NCBI GenBank assembly: GCA_017481725.1 | Contig: JAFUOX010000062.1 | Coordinates: forward strand, 1 to 50,959 | Origin: Kiritimatiellia bacterium | GTDB taxonomy: Bacteria; Verrucomicrobiota; Kiritimatiellia; RFP12; UBA3636 | Reading direction: 5' to 3' | DNA length: 50,959 nt | Part shown: positions 34,325 through 41,614 of the stretch, in pieces | How the letters are laid out: each line of letters begins with the position of its first letter | Numbering within the stretch: the stretch's first letter is position 1 | The notes under the pieces: generated by a model | Seen by the model: only the letters and a program-made list of their open reading frames with translations | What the model was told of the DNA's origin: nothing | The model's database searches: none | Position numbers and translations under genes: made by a program

Positions 34325-34386
34325 AAATCTGTAAAGAATGATGAATTGAGAAATGTTGCTCTTTACCGAGTGAACCATAGTTTATT

Positions 34387-34497
34387 ATAATCACCTTCCT
34401 CTCAAACCGAGACATCAATACCTCCGGTGTCTGTGGGATTGTGCCGCGGGCGATGGCGTGGTTGTGGATTGTGATATTTGCCTGTTGTAAAAGGTAA
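34387..34497 (+). pseudogene. 5' remnant of a PLD-type nuclease gene
   Basis: In frame this reads ITFLSNRDINTSGVCGIVPR and then diverges to a stop. It matches the first ~28 codons of the PLD gene at 45740 (TTFLSNRDIYTSVVCGIVPQ) with the start ATG changed to ATA. It lies 63 bp after the first DUF262 gene, the same neighbour relationship as at 45.7 kb. Confidence 0.8.
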
Positions 34498-34661
34498 TGT
34501 TCTCAAAATCTCTGCGCCTCTGCGTCTCTGCGGGAAAAAGAAAAAGGTTTCCCACAAAGGTGCAGAGAAAAGAGCGGAACAACACTCTACGACTCTGCTG
34601 GAAACCAATTTCTAAACAGTCGCTTAAATTTTGTTGGCACGGATGTTGCTACTAAATTGTT
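34498..34661 (+). promoter_or_regulatory. Sigma-54 promoter module D (internally deleted variant)
   Basis: A CTCTGCG repeat stretch is followed by TAAACAG (34613-34619). The sequence then jumps from AAATTTTG straight to TTGGCACGGATGTTGCT. The -24/-12 element TGGCACG-N4-TTGC is at 34635-34649. Compared with modules A and B, about 46 bp holding the second site and the hairpin are missing. Confidence 0.75.
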
Positions 34662-34689
34662 GCAAAAACAAATAGACACAAAAACTAAG

Positions 34690-34974
34690 ATGGATATCAA
34701 GAAAATCATTGAACCCGTTGCCAGGCACTTCGGTACGAGTGTTTCGGACATTCTCTCTTCGTCCAGGGATGGCAAGATCGTTACGGCGCGACATGTGGCA
34801 ATATATTTGTTACGTAGTTGTTTTGCGGCCTCATTATCTGAGGCTACAAAGGCTTTCAATAGACCTCATGTGACTATCCTCTTTGCTGAACGAAAAGTCC
34901 GTGAGCGGATGGGTTCAGACGAAGCTTTTAGAATCGAAGTTGAAAAGCTTCATCGGGAGTTGGAGGGAAGATAG
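34690..34974 (+). CDS. Stand-alone DnaA domain IV (DNA-binding) protein
   Basis: 94 residues from the ATG at 34690. The whole protein matches the C-terminal DNA-binding domain of DnaA: VARHFGTSVSDILSSSR, then TARHVAIYLLR and a helix-turn-helix with FNRPHVTILFAERKV, equivalent to the GRDHTTV region that contacts DnaA boxes. The AAA+ and oligomerisation domains are absent. It could bind DnaA boxes and interfere with, or recruit to, replication origins. It precedes an ADP-ribosylglycohydrolase gene under sigma-54 module D. Confidence 0.82.
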   Translation: MDIKKIIEPVARHFGTSVSDILSSSRDGKIVTARHVAIYLLRSCFAASLSEATKAFNRPHVTILFAERKVRERMGSDEAFRIEVEKLHRELEGR

Positions 34975-35021
34975 GAGAATGGTTTATAATGAATTTACAT
35001 AGACAACCCAAAGGAGAGACT

Positions 35022-35903
35022 ATGATAGGTGCAATTGTAGGAGACATCGCGGGGTCGCGGTTCGAGTTCGATAATCACAAGTCGAAAGATTTTGAATTGT
35101 TTGTTTTGTGCGGAAAGTTGAATGGTTGTGTTGATGATGACTTGAAGACGATGTTGGACTCATCCACATATTCGGATGACAGTGTTATGACTTTGGCTGT
35201 CGCGAATGCCATATGCCGATGGAAGGAATCAGGATTGATGTCGTATGACGGGCTTTCCAAGTTAGCTGTTGAATCAATGCGCGGATTCGGCAAGATGTAT
35301 CCTCTGGCGGGGTATGGCGGAACATTTGAGATGTGGCTGTATGACGAAACGATGGGGCCCTACAACAGCTGGGGAAATGGCGCGGCAATGCGCGTGAGCG
35401 CATGTGGCTGGGCTGGGCGAACGCTCGATGAGGTAAAGGCGATGTCTCGAGCCGTCACTGCAGTGACGCACAACCATCCCGAAGGCATAAAAGGCGCGGA
35501 GGCAACGGCGGTAGCTACGTTTCTTGCTAGGATTGGCAAGCCAAAGGAGGAAATCAAGTCGGTTATCATTCGCGACTACTATCCGCTTGACTTCACGCTT
35601 GATGAAATCCGCTCGGATTATGAATTCGATGTTTCGTGCCAAGGTTCGGTGCCGCAGGCTCTTGAGGCATTTGTAGAGTCAACATCGTTCGAGGATGCCA
35701 TACGCAATGCAGTTTCAATCGGTGGCGACTCGGACACCATCGCGGCAATATGTGGCGCGGTTGCGGGTGCGTACTATGGTGTACCAGACGACATTCGCGC
35801 CAAGGCAGAGACATTCCTGCCGTTCCACCTTATTGAGACACTCCATTCTTTCGAGTCCAAATTTTGTCAAATGCCACACCGTGATGCCGGAGATATGAAA
35901 TGA
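35022..35903 (+). CDS. ADP-ribosylglycohydrolase (DraG/ARH family)
   Basis: 293 residues from the ATG at 35022, which has AAAGGAGAGAC upstream; an earlier in-frame ATG at 34989 has none. The family pattern is complete: MIGAIVGDIAGSRFEF at the N-terminus, TYSDDSVMTLAVA with the metal-binding TxDD-like segment, THNHPEGIKGAEATA, and IGGDSDTIAAICGAVAGAYYG near the C-terminus. Such enzymes remove ADP-ribose from proteins or nucleic acids with two metal ions. Here it may reverse ADP-ribosylation by a phage or by a partner toxin; no ADP-ribosyltransferase is seen in the window. Confidence 0.9.
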   Translation: MIGAIVGDIAGSRFEFDNHKSKDFELFVLCGKLNGCVDDDLKTMLDSSTYSDDSVMTLAVANAICRWKESGLMSYDGLSKLAVESMRGFGKMYPLAGYGGTFEMWLYDETMGPYNSWGNGAAMRVSACGWAGRTLDEVKAMSRAVTAVTHNHPEGIKGAEATAVATFLARIGKPKEEIKSVIIRDYYPLDFTLDEIRSDYEFDVSCQGSVPQALEAFVESTSFEDAIRNAVSIGGDSDTIAAICGAVAGAYYGVPDDIRAKAETFLPFHLIETLHSFESKFCQMPHRDAGDMK

Positions 35904-35986
35904 AACGGTCGTTGAATCTCGATCTGCTGGAGTTTCATGTGCGTGAGGCGACGCAGGAATTTTACTTGTTACAGGATGTGATCTAG
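35900..35986 (+). CDS. Small ORF, 28 codons, coupled to the ADP-ribosylglycohydrolase
   Basis: Its ATG overlaps the upstream TGA in an ATGA arrangement, suggesting coupled translation. It begins MKRSLNLDLLEFHVREATQ. It may be a genuine small protein or the truncated first exon-like remnant of a lost gene. No family is recognised. Confidence 0.35.
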   Translation: MKRSLNLDLLEFHVREATQEFYLLQDVI

Positions 35987-36138
35987 TATGCAAAGGACGG
36001 AACGCGGCGGGAGAGTGCTGTCGGTGATGAGCCTTCGCATTGGCCGTTGCGGGAAGCAGAGACGCAGAGGCACAGAGTTCGGGGGGATGTGATTTTTTCC
36101 CGCAGAGGCGCAGAGGCGCAGAGAGGAGTTGGATGTGA

Positions 36139-36367
36139 AATAGGATGATATTAGGCGGATAACCGGCGATATAATTGATTCGGCGATGAAGATTCACAAG
36201 ATGTTTGGCCCAGGGATATTGGAGTCGGTTTATGAGCGGATACTGGCGCGATGAATCTGGTTTTTGCCAAGCAACTGCGACATATCTTGTTCTCTCATGA
36301 TTGAAAATCGGTTTGGTCGTGAACTTTGGCATGGCTTTGATGAAAGACGGTATAGTGCGGGTGATCA
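36139..36367 (+). pseudogene. Remnant of a GxxExxY-family gene
   Basis: The first piece reads IRRITGDIIDSAMKIHKMFG and continues PGILESVYERILAR to a stop. The motif G-x2-E-x2-Y is present. A second piece around 36308-36366 reads GLVVNFGMALMKDGIVRVIN, which matches the C-terminus of the same family. The middle is missing, so the gene is a deletion remnant. Related proteins are small and often encoded among mobile DNA. Confidence 0.7.
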
Positions 36368-36372
36368 ATAGC

Positions 36373-36606
36373 CACAATCTAAACGATTCCACAACCCACC
36401 TCTGCGCCTCTGCGTCTCTGCGGGAGAAAGAAAAAAGGTTTCCCACAAAGGTGTAGAGAAAAGAACGGGACAACATTCTGCGCCTCTGCGCCTCTGCGGG
36501 AGGTTAAAATCTGAACAGTTGATAAAAATCAGAACAGTGAACAGGCTGAAGACTACGTGTTTTCAGCCCATTTTTCTTCTGGCACGAAATTTGCTGATTA
36601 GAAGCG
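36373..36606 (+). promoter_or_regulatory. Sigma-54 promoter module B
   Basis: CTCTGCG repeats (36395-36500) share their left edge (ATCTAAACGATTCCACAACC) with module A. TGAACAG (36512) and AGAACAG (36531) are 19 bp apart. A hairpin GGCTGAA / TTCAGCC with a T-tract follows. The -24/-12 element TGGCACG-N4-TTGC is at 36580-36594. The spacing from each site to the -24 GG is identical to module A (69 and 50 bp). Confidence 0.88.
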
Positions 36607-36608
36607 AT

Positions 36609-38246
36609 ATGAAAAACAAAGAAGATAGAATTTTGCTGAACGGTGAGCAGGAAGCGGCGATTGAACTTCTTAAATCTGGCGTTAACGTGTTTCTGACTGG
36701 AGAAGCGGGCACGGGGAAATCGACGCTGGTGCGCGAGTTCATCCGCCGGTGTGGCCACGAATGCATTGTTTTGGCTCCGACAGGTATTGCGGCACTGAAC
36801 GCGGGCGGCACGACCATTCACAGTCAGATGATGCTCAAACCTGGATTGCTGGATCCTCTCAATCTAGAACCTTTGTCAGATGGAAGCCGCTGTTGGGTTC
36901 TTCGCACGGCGAAGACTATCATCATTGATGAGATTTCAATGGTTCGGGGTGACCTTTTCTGTGCGATGGATGCAAGATTGAGAGAGATTGCGTCAGCTGT
37001 CAGCCAGGAGCGTCCTTTTGGCGGTAAGCAGATTGTTGTGGTCGGGGATTTCATGCAGCTTCCGCCAGTAGCGAGAAGTGAAGATGAAATAAGATTCGTC
37101 GATGAGCGGCTTGGCGGTAAGTTTGCGTTTGAGACGGATCTTTGGGTGGCATCAATGTTCCGGACGATATTTTTGAAAACTGTCCACCGTCAGAACGAGG
37201 ACGCACTTTTCAGGAGCATCTTGAATAATCTTCGGCATGGAAAAATAGAAACGGTGGCTAACGTGTTGAACAATCACTGTCTCGGGAAGAAAACTTTCCC
37301 CGTTCCGCCGATATGCCTCTGCACGACAAACCGCGAGGCGAAAGCCATAAACGAGTATGCTCAAAAGAAGATTAATGGAGTCGTCCATTCTTTTCACGCG
37401 GAAATTCACGGTTCATTCTCCGAAACGGATTGTCCGACCGAATCGTGCCTTGAACTGACCGTCGGTGCGCGGGTGATGGTTTTGTGCAATCAGCGTAAAG
37501 ACGGTGTCATAGAGTGTGTTAACGGTGACATTGGGGTAGTCTCTGGTTTTACATCTGGCGATACGCCCATTGTTGAAGTGCAACTTGATAACGGCAAGAA
37601 AATACAATTGGAACCTCATACTTGGGAAAAGAGCGTATATTCGTATGAGACCGAGCCGGAGACTGGCAGGCCGGTGATGAAGCAGAATATCATAGGCTCT
37701 TTTGCTCAGATTCCACTTCGGCTAGCCTATGCGATAACAATCCATAAATCGCAGGGCTTGAGTTTCAACAGCGTCTATTTGCGATTAGGGAGCGGCTGTT
37801 TCGATCATGGTCAGCTTTATACGGCGCTATCCCGTTGCCGGACATTGAGCGGATTGCAGATTGATAGGCCGATAACGCCTGAGGATCTGATAATAGATGG
37901 GTCGGTGGTGAGATTCTGTTCGGAATTGGATAAGCGGCAGCGCGCTGAGCCTGAAGATGTGTTTTGGTATGAAGAAGCGATGCAGTATTACCTTCGGCGG
38001 CTAAAAACCGGGGACGGAGGGAATATCCCGAGAGAAATGACTCAATGTGAATTTGATTTTACTCCGCGTATATGTCAGCATCCTGATTTGTTAAAACTTA
38101 TACGTTTGCATGAAAGTGGCTTAATAAACAAATACGACGCACCCGTTCTTCAGCCGATTGTGAGCAATGTTATAGACGGAGTCGGAGTAAAAGATGACGA
38201 ATTGGCGCTTGTGCATCGATTGATTGAGAAATATGAAGACCAGTGA
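36609..38246 (+). CDS. PIF1-like superfamily 1B helicase
   Basis: 545 residues from the ATG at 36609; a TTG eight codons later is the alternative. Motifs of PIF1/RecD-type 5'-3' helicases are complete: Walker A GEAGTGKST, APTGIAALNAGGTTIHS, Walker B IIIDEISMV, GDFMQLPPV, ITIHKSQGLSF and YTALSRCRTLSGL. The start would be only about 3 nt after the predicted sigma-54 transcription start, so the mRNA may be leaderless. PIF1-like proteins unwind DNA forks, R-loops and G-quadruplexes. The position suggests DNA repair or anti-phage function. Confidence 0.88.
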   Translation: MKNKEDRILLNGEQEAAIELLKSGVNVFLTGEAGTGKSTLVREFIRRCGHECIVLAPTGIAALNAGGTTIHSQMMLKPGLLDPLNLEPLSDGSRCWVLRTAKTIIIDEISMVRGDLFCAMDARLREIASAVSQERPFGGKQIVVVGDFMQLPPVARSEDEIRFVDERLGGKFAFETDLWVASMFRTIFLKTVHRQNEDALFRSILNNLRHGKIETVANVLNNHCLGKKTFPVPPICLCTTNREAKAINEYAQKKINGVVHSFHAEIHGSFSETDCPTESCLELTVGARVMVLCNQRKDGVIECVNGDIGVVSGFTSGDTPIVEVQLDNGKKIQLEPHTWEKSVYSYETEPETGRPVMKQNIIGSFAQIPLRLAYAITIHKSQGLSFNSVYLRLGSGCFDHGQLYTALSRCRTLSGLQIDRPITPEDLIIDGSVVRFCSELDKRQRAEPEDVFWYEEAMQYYLRRLKTGDGGNIPREMTQCEFDFTPRICQHPDLLKLIRLHESGLINKYDAPVLQPIVSNVIDGVGVKDDELALVHRLIEKYEDQ

Positions 38247-38261
38247 TGGTGTCCTTATTTT

Positions 38262-38412
38262 TGTAGAGGCACAGAGACACTGAGAATCGGATGCGACAAA
38301 TCACCGCTGTAAATAATATGAACAGACGGCTAAATTTTGAGCAATAAAATGGCGGATAATGCCGTTTTACCGCCTGATTTTCTTTTGGCACGAAATTTGC
38401 TTAAGAAAATAT
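38262..38412 (+). promoter_or_regulatory. Sigma-54 promoter module C
   Basis: A short CACAGAGACAC repeat trace is followed by TGAACAG (38319) and the weaker TGAGCAA (38338), 19 bp apart. A GGCGG / CCGCC hairpin with a T-tract comes next, and TGGCACG-N4-TTGC is at 38386-38400. The sites lie 68 and 49 bp before the -24 GG. Confidence 0.82.
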
Positions 38413-38433
38413 AAAGAAAAGGAGAGTATTTCA

Positions 38434-39612
38434 ATGAATGATTTAATATTGACTAAAATGCGCGAGGGAGACTGGGGAGCGGTTCTTCAATTGATGCGTG
38501 AGAATCGTGAGGGTGAAAACGGTGGGCCTGTACGGCAAGAAACGAGCCAGAGTAGTCCGATGTCGTTTCGTGAAAGATTTGAAACTGTTCGCATTACGCC
38601 GCGGAAGGTGGCGGAGTCTGTTGTTGAGAATAACGGATGCTTCAGTGCACTGCGTTTTGATGGAGAGGATTATAAGCCTTCACAGCGATTCCTTAAAGGC
38701 ATGGCGCAGCGGATGAAGGTTCCGTACAGCGTTTTTGAACTTTTTACTCCGCTTGAGGTGATTCAGCGTGCGGCGGAGCGCGCTCCGGACATTCAATTGA
38801 GGCTTACAGTAGATCGGGAAGAGAAGAAGACTCTCGCTCTCATCGAGGACAAAGGAGTTCCGATTTCTGCCAGAAACATTGAAATCATAATGAAAGAGGA
38901 TAGGCGCCTTCAGAATTTTGAATACCATGACGGCATCATAACTGGGCAGTTTGATCTCGGGGAAGCGTGGGATATTCCCAATGACAGCAAGTATGGCGTC
39001 CATATTTCGACGAAGGTGCCAGTGGACGGGATGGGAACGCCGGAGACCACGCTTGCAACATGGAGGCAGGTGTGCTCAAATGGCGCCGTGGCGGAAGCGC
39101 CCATGTTCAGGACGAAGATGGAGATAAAGGACAACAGCGGTGAACATTTTCGCCGTTTGCTGAAATCCTTCAGCAATCCGCGCGGAGTTGAAATGCTTCA
39201 TGAACGGCTGATTGCTGCGAATGAGATAAAGGCGTCGGTGGATGAAGTCTATCAGGTGGAATCGTTGATTCGTCGGCAGGTGCGTGATGTACGGTATCAG
39301 ATGCTTCTTTGCGAAAGATTACATGAGGTGGCAGATAACCCTTGCGTGAGGTACGGTGTGACCGATCTTGGCTCGATCGGAGTCCGTCGCCGGGGACTTT
39401 TGCCTACAGGTGCTTCTGTTGCTGATCTGATGAATTTTGTGTCAGAGCTGAATACTCATCACGGGGAACTCATTAAGAACCGAAATGCCGCCAATGCGTT
39501 CCTTGGCGATTGTTATGCGCGTAGCTATGATCTGGAGGAGATGTATCCGCACACACAGCCAGCAAATCAATTCTATCTGAAAGGAATTGATTTCGGGAAT
39601 GGAGTCCAGTGA
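38434..39612 (+). CDS. DUF932-like phage/plasmid-type protein
   Basis: 392 residues from the ATG at 38434, with AAAAGGAG upstream. The pattern resembles DUF932 proteins of phages and plasmids: an N-terminal part with ALRFDGEDYKPSQRFLKGMA, VDREEKKTLALIEDKGVPIS and GIITGQFDLGEAWDIPNDSKYG (shown in part), a central WRQVCSNGAVAEAPMF and a helical C-terminus. DUF932 function is unsettled. It is the first gene of a three-gene operon with an SF2 helicase and a SprT-like protease; its TGA overlaps the next ATG. Confidence 0.65.
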   Translation: MNDLILTKMREGDWGAVLQLMRENREGENGGPVRQETSQSSPMSFRERFETVRITPRKVAESVVENNGCFSALRFDGEDYKPSQRFLKGMAQRMKVPYSVFELFTPLEVIQRAAERAPDIQLRLTVDREEKKTLALIEDKGVPISARNIEIIMKEDRRLQNFEYHDGIITGQFDLGEAWDIPNDSKYGVHISTKVPVDGMGTPETTLATWRQVCSNGAVAEAPMFRTKMEIKDNSGEHFRRLLKSFSNPRGVEMLHERLIAANEIKASVDEVYQVESLIRRQVRDVRYQMLLCERLHEVADNPCVRYGVTDLGSIGVRRRGLLPTGASVADLMNFVSELNTHHGELIKNRNAANAFLGDCYARSYDLEEMYPHTQPANQFYLKGIDFGNGVQ

Positions 39613-40559
39613 TGGGTTGGGAGATACGTCAATATCAGCAGGAGGCAATCGCGGCGTGCCTCGCCAGTTTTGCCGAACGCGGCAGTTCCTCTGTTATGCT
39701 TGAATCTCCCGTCGGCTCAGGAAAGACTTATATGGCCCTTGAAATAATCCACGCGCTGCAGGGGGTGATGGGGCGTCCGCTGAAGGTGAACTGGGTTGCT
39801 CCGCGACATCATCTTCTTCGTCAGGTGATGGAGGCGAACCGTGAGTTGCATCAGGATAACATCCGTCCGGTGTCGCTCTTTGAGAAGATACCGCCAGAGG
39901 CCGACCTTGTCGTTCTTGACGAGGCACACCACGAGGCCACGCAGTCGTGCGTACTTTTGTACGAGAAGATGAAATGCGAACGCGTGCTTGGACTGTCCGC
40001 AACGCCGCTTCGGACGGACAGGATGAAGCTCTCGTTTCAGGAGACGGTTACCACCTGTTCGATAGACAGGCTTATTCGTGAGGGGTATTTGAGTCCGTTT
40101 CATTCGTATTTGCTACCTCATTACGACCCGCAGATTGTCGGTGAATGTTACTTGAACTCTCCGGAAAAATGGGGTAAGTCGCTTGCGTTCTTTCCTACGG
40201 TGCTGGAATGTTGCCAATTCAAAAAGGTGCTTGCGGATGGAGGCGTGCACTGTGAAGTGGTAACATCTGAAAGTGATAAGGATTGTCAGTTGGAGGACTT
40301 TGTTGCAGGCAGGGTGAAGGTGATAGCAAACGTCTCCATGTTGACGGAAGGTTTCGATCAGCCTGATGTGCAGACGATCTTTGCGCGCGATGCGAGTCGT
40401 CTGCCGACGATTCAGATGTGCGGAAGGGGGCTTAGAAAGATGGAGGGGAAAACGCACTGTAACATTGTTCAAAGTGCAAAAACTTCATATCTTTTTGAGC
40501 GGGTGACGCCCGCGCAGAGGGGATTCCGTCTGATGAACGGACAGTGGATGGCACTTTAA
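39612..40559 (+). CDS. Superfamily 2 DEAH-box helicase
   Basis: A 315-residue compact helicase. It has the Q-like start IRQYQQEAI, Walker A SPVGSGKTYMALE, Walker B VVLDEAHHEATQ, motif III LGLSATPLRTDRMKL, motif V NVSMLTEGFDQPDVQTIF and motif VI QMCGRGLRKM. It resembles the COG1061/type III restriction-like group but has no extra nuclease domain. The ATG overlaps the upstream stop (TGATG), so translation is coupled. It would move along or open DNA in a complex with its operon partners. Confidence 0.87.
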   Translation: MGWEIRQYQQEAIAACLASFAERGSSSVMLESPVGSGKTYMALEIIHALQGVMGRPLKVNWVAPRHHLLRQVMEANRELHQDNIRPVSLFEKIPPEADLVVLDEAHHEATQSCVLLYEKMKCERVLGLSATPLRTDRMKLSFQETVTTCSIDRLIREGYLSPFHSYLLPHYDPQIVGECYLNSPEKWGKSLAFFPTVLECCQFKKVLADGGVHCEVVTSESDKDCQLEDFVAGRVKVIANVSMLTEGFDQPDVQTIFARDASRLPTIQMCGRGLRKMEGKTHCNIVQSAKTSYLFERVTPAQRGFRLMNGQWMAL

Positions 40560-40571
40560 GACGGTACTGAG

Positions 40572-41255
40572 ATGATCGAAAATACCTTGAAGTTGAGCCT
40601 TGCGCTTTTGGAGAGGCGTGAACGGATGCGGGCGGATCGAGAGGAACGTAAACGCAGTAGAAATCATAAAAGCCCGGCTTTTGCACCTCCGCGGAGCAGC
40701 GAGACGATGTCGTTTGGCGGGCGATATGATCTGCCGCCTTTCTATCGTGAATTTGAGGATGTCTATCGGCAGCTCTACGAAATCTACGGGATTTGCAACT
40801 ATCACGGATGGGGAGGGACGCTACCGCCCGTGGCGCTTATCATAAACCGCAGCACACGCCCAACGCGTGTGGCGGGATTTGCCCAGCTGCAGGCAACATC
40901 AGTGAACGGACAGGTGTTCAATGCAATCTCTATTACGCTTAATATCTGTGCCCGAGGACAAACGGCATCATTCATGCCGATTCTCCTTCATGAGATGGTG
41001 CATATCTGGCAGTACGCGCAGGGGCGGCGCGGCGGGCACGGCAAGGATTTCAGGAACGAGATGCTACTTCTCGGAATAGACGAGGCGGGGCAGCGTGAAC
41101 GTGTCGGTTCGCCAGTTGAGCGCATCTCCCGCGAAGTTCAAATGCGGTATCCCGGACTTGCCGCGCGGATGCGCGAATGCATGACAAGTCCGCATCATTC
41201 GTCAAAGGAGATGGATTTCGCCTTCTTCAGGATGATGCTTGAGTCTGGGCGGTAA
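40572..41255 (+). CDS. SprT-like zinc metalloprotease
   Basis: 227 residues. An Arg-rich N-terminal ~45 residues are followed by the SprT-like domain: NLNICARG-type strand, the zinc motif HEMVHIWQYAQG, and the third ligand region GGHGKDFRNEMLLLG. SprT/Spartan-like proteases degrade proteins crosslinked to DNA. The charged N-terminus may bind DNA. The gene starts 12 bases after the helicase gene. Confidence 0.85.
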   Translation: MIENTLKLSLALLERRERMRADREERKRSRNHKSPAFAPPRSSETMSFGGRYDLPPFYREFEDVYRQLYEIYGICNYHGWGGTLPPVALIINRSTRPTRVAGFAQLQATSVNGQVFNAISITLNICARGQTASFMPILLHEMVHIWQYAQGRRGGHGKDFRNEMLLLGIDEAGQRERVGSPVERISREVQMRYPGLAARMRECMTSPHHSSKEMDFAFFRMMLESGR

Positions 41256-41262
41256 AACTAGG

Positions 41263-41391
41263 ATGCATTCATACAACTATGGGGCAGCGCTAGACAATCC
41301 ACCGCCTTATCTGGTTCTTTGGATTTTAATCGGCGACGGTGAAAAAACCGCTCCATGGGGATTGGAGCTGAGATTGCAATCCTTCAGATAA
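41263..41391 (+). CDS. Small ORF, 42 codons, downstream of the SprT-like gene
   Basis: An ATG seven bases after the SprT-like stop opens a 42-codon frame beginning MHSYNYGAALDNPPPYLVLW and ending in a charged GLELRLQSFR. The Pro/Trp pattern looks protein-like, but no family is recognised and it may be a fragment. Confidence 0.35.
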   Translation: MHSYNYGAALDNPPPYLVLWILIGDGEKTAPWGLELRLQSFR

Positions 41392-41393
41392 TA

Positions 41394-41423
41394 TTGACTT
41401 AAGGATGTGGATTTTGATATAAT
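41394..41423 (+). promoter_or_regulatory. Sigma-70-type promoter of the macro/DUF262/PLD operon
   Basis: TTGACT and TATAAT are 18 bp apart, with the -10 box 15 bp before the first ATG. No sigma-54 element is seen here. Confidence 0.65.
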
Positions 41424-41438
41424 AGTGTTAGAACGAAA

Positions 41439-41614
41439 ATGAATGACAAAATGATAAAGATAATCCAGGGCGACATAACGGCGCTGGCGGTGGATGCCAT
41501 CGTCAATGCGGCAAACCAGGTGATGATGGGAGGGGTGGACCGACTATCGAAGTCATCTTCTGCTGCTTCACTGCGCGAGATGTGGATGTGTATGAGCAAC
41601 GAGGAGTGTTGTGA
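41439..41614 (+). pseudogene. Macro-domain gene with internal deletion
   Basis: The 5' part reads IKIIQGDITALAVDAIVNAA then N-QVMMGGVD, the ADP-ribose-binding start of a macro domain. After GGVDR the original sense continues in another frame as TIEVIFCCFTARDVDVYEQ, which matches the C-terminal strand and helix of macro domains. About 100 residues in between are lost. The second frame ends in a TGA that overlaps the ATG of the DUF262 gene at 41614, so the gene was once translationally coupled to it. Confidence 0.78.

Noticed and set aside
35715..36476. 253-codon minus-strand frame
   Set aside because: It lies opposite the ADP-ribosylglycohydrolase 3' end, the GxxExxY remnant and repeat DNA; the plus-strand reading explains all three.
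36060..36510. CRISPR-like array from the CTCTGCG repeats
   Set aside because: Repeat lengths and distances are irregular and there are no spacers of constant size.
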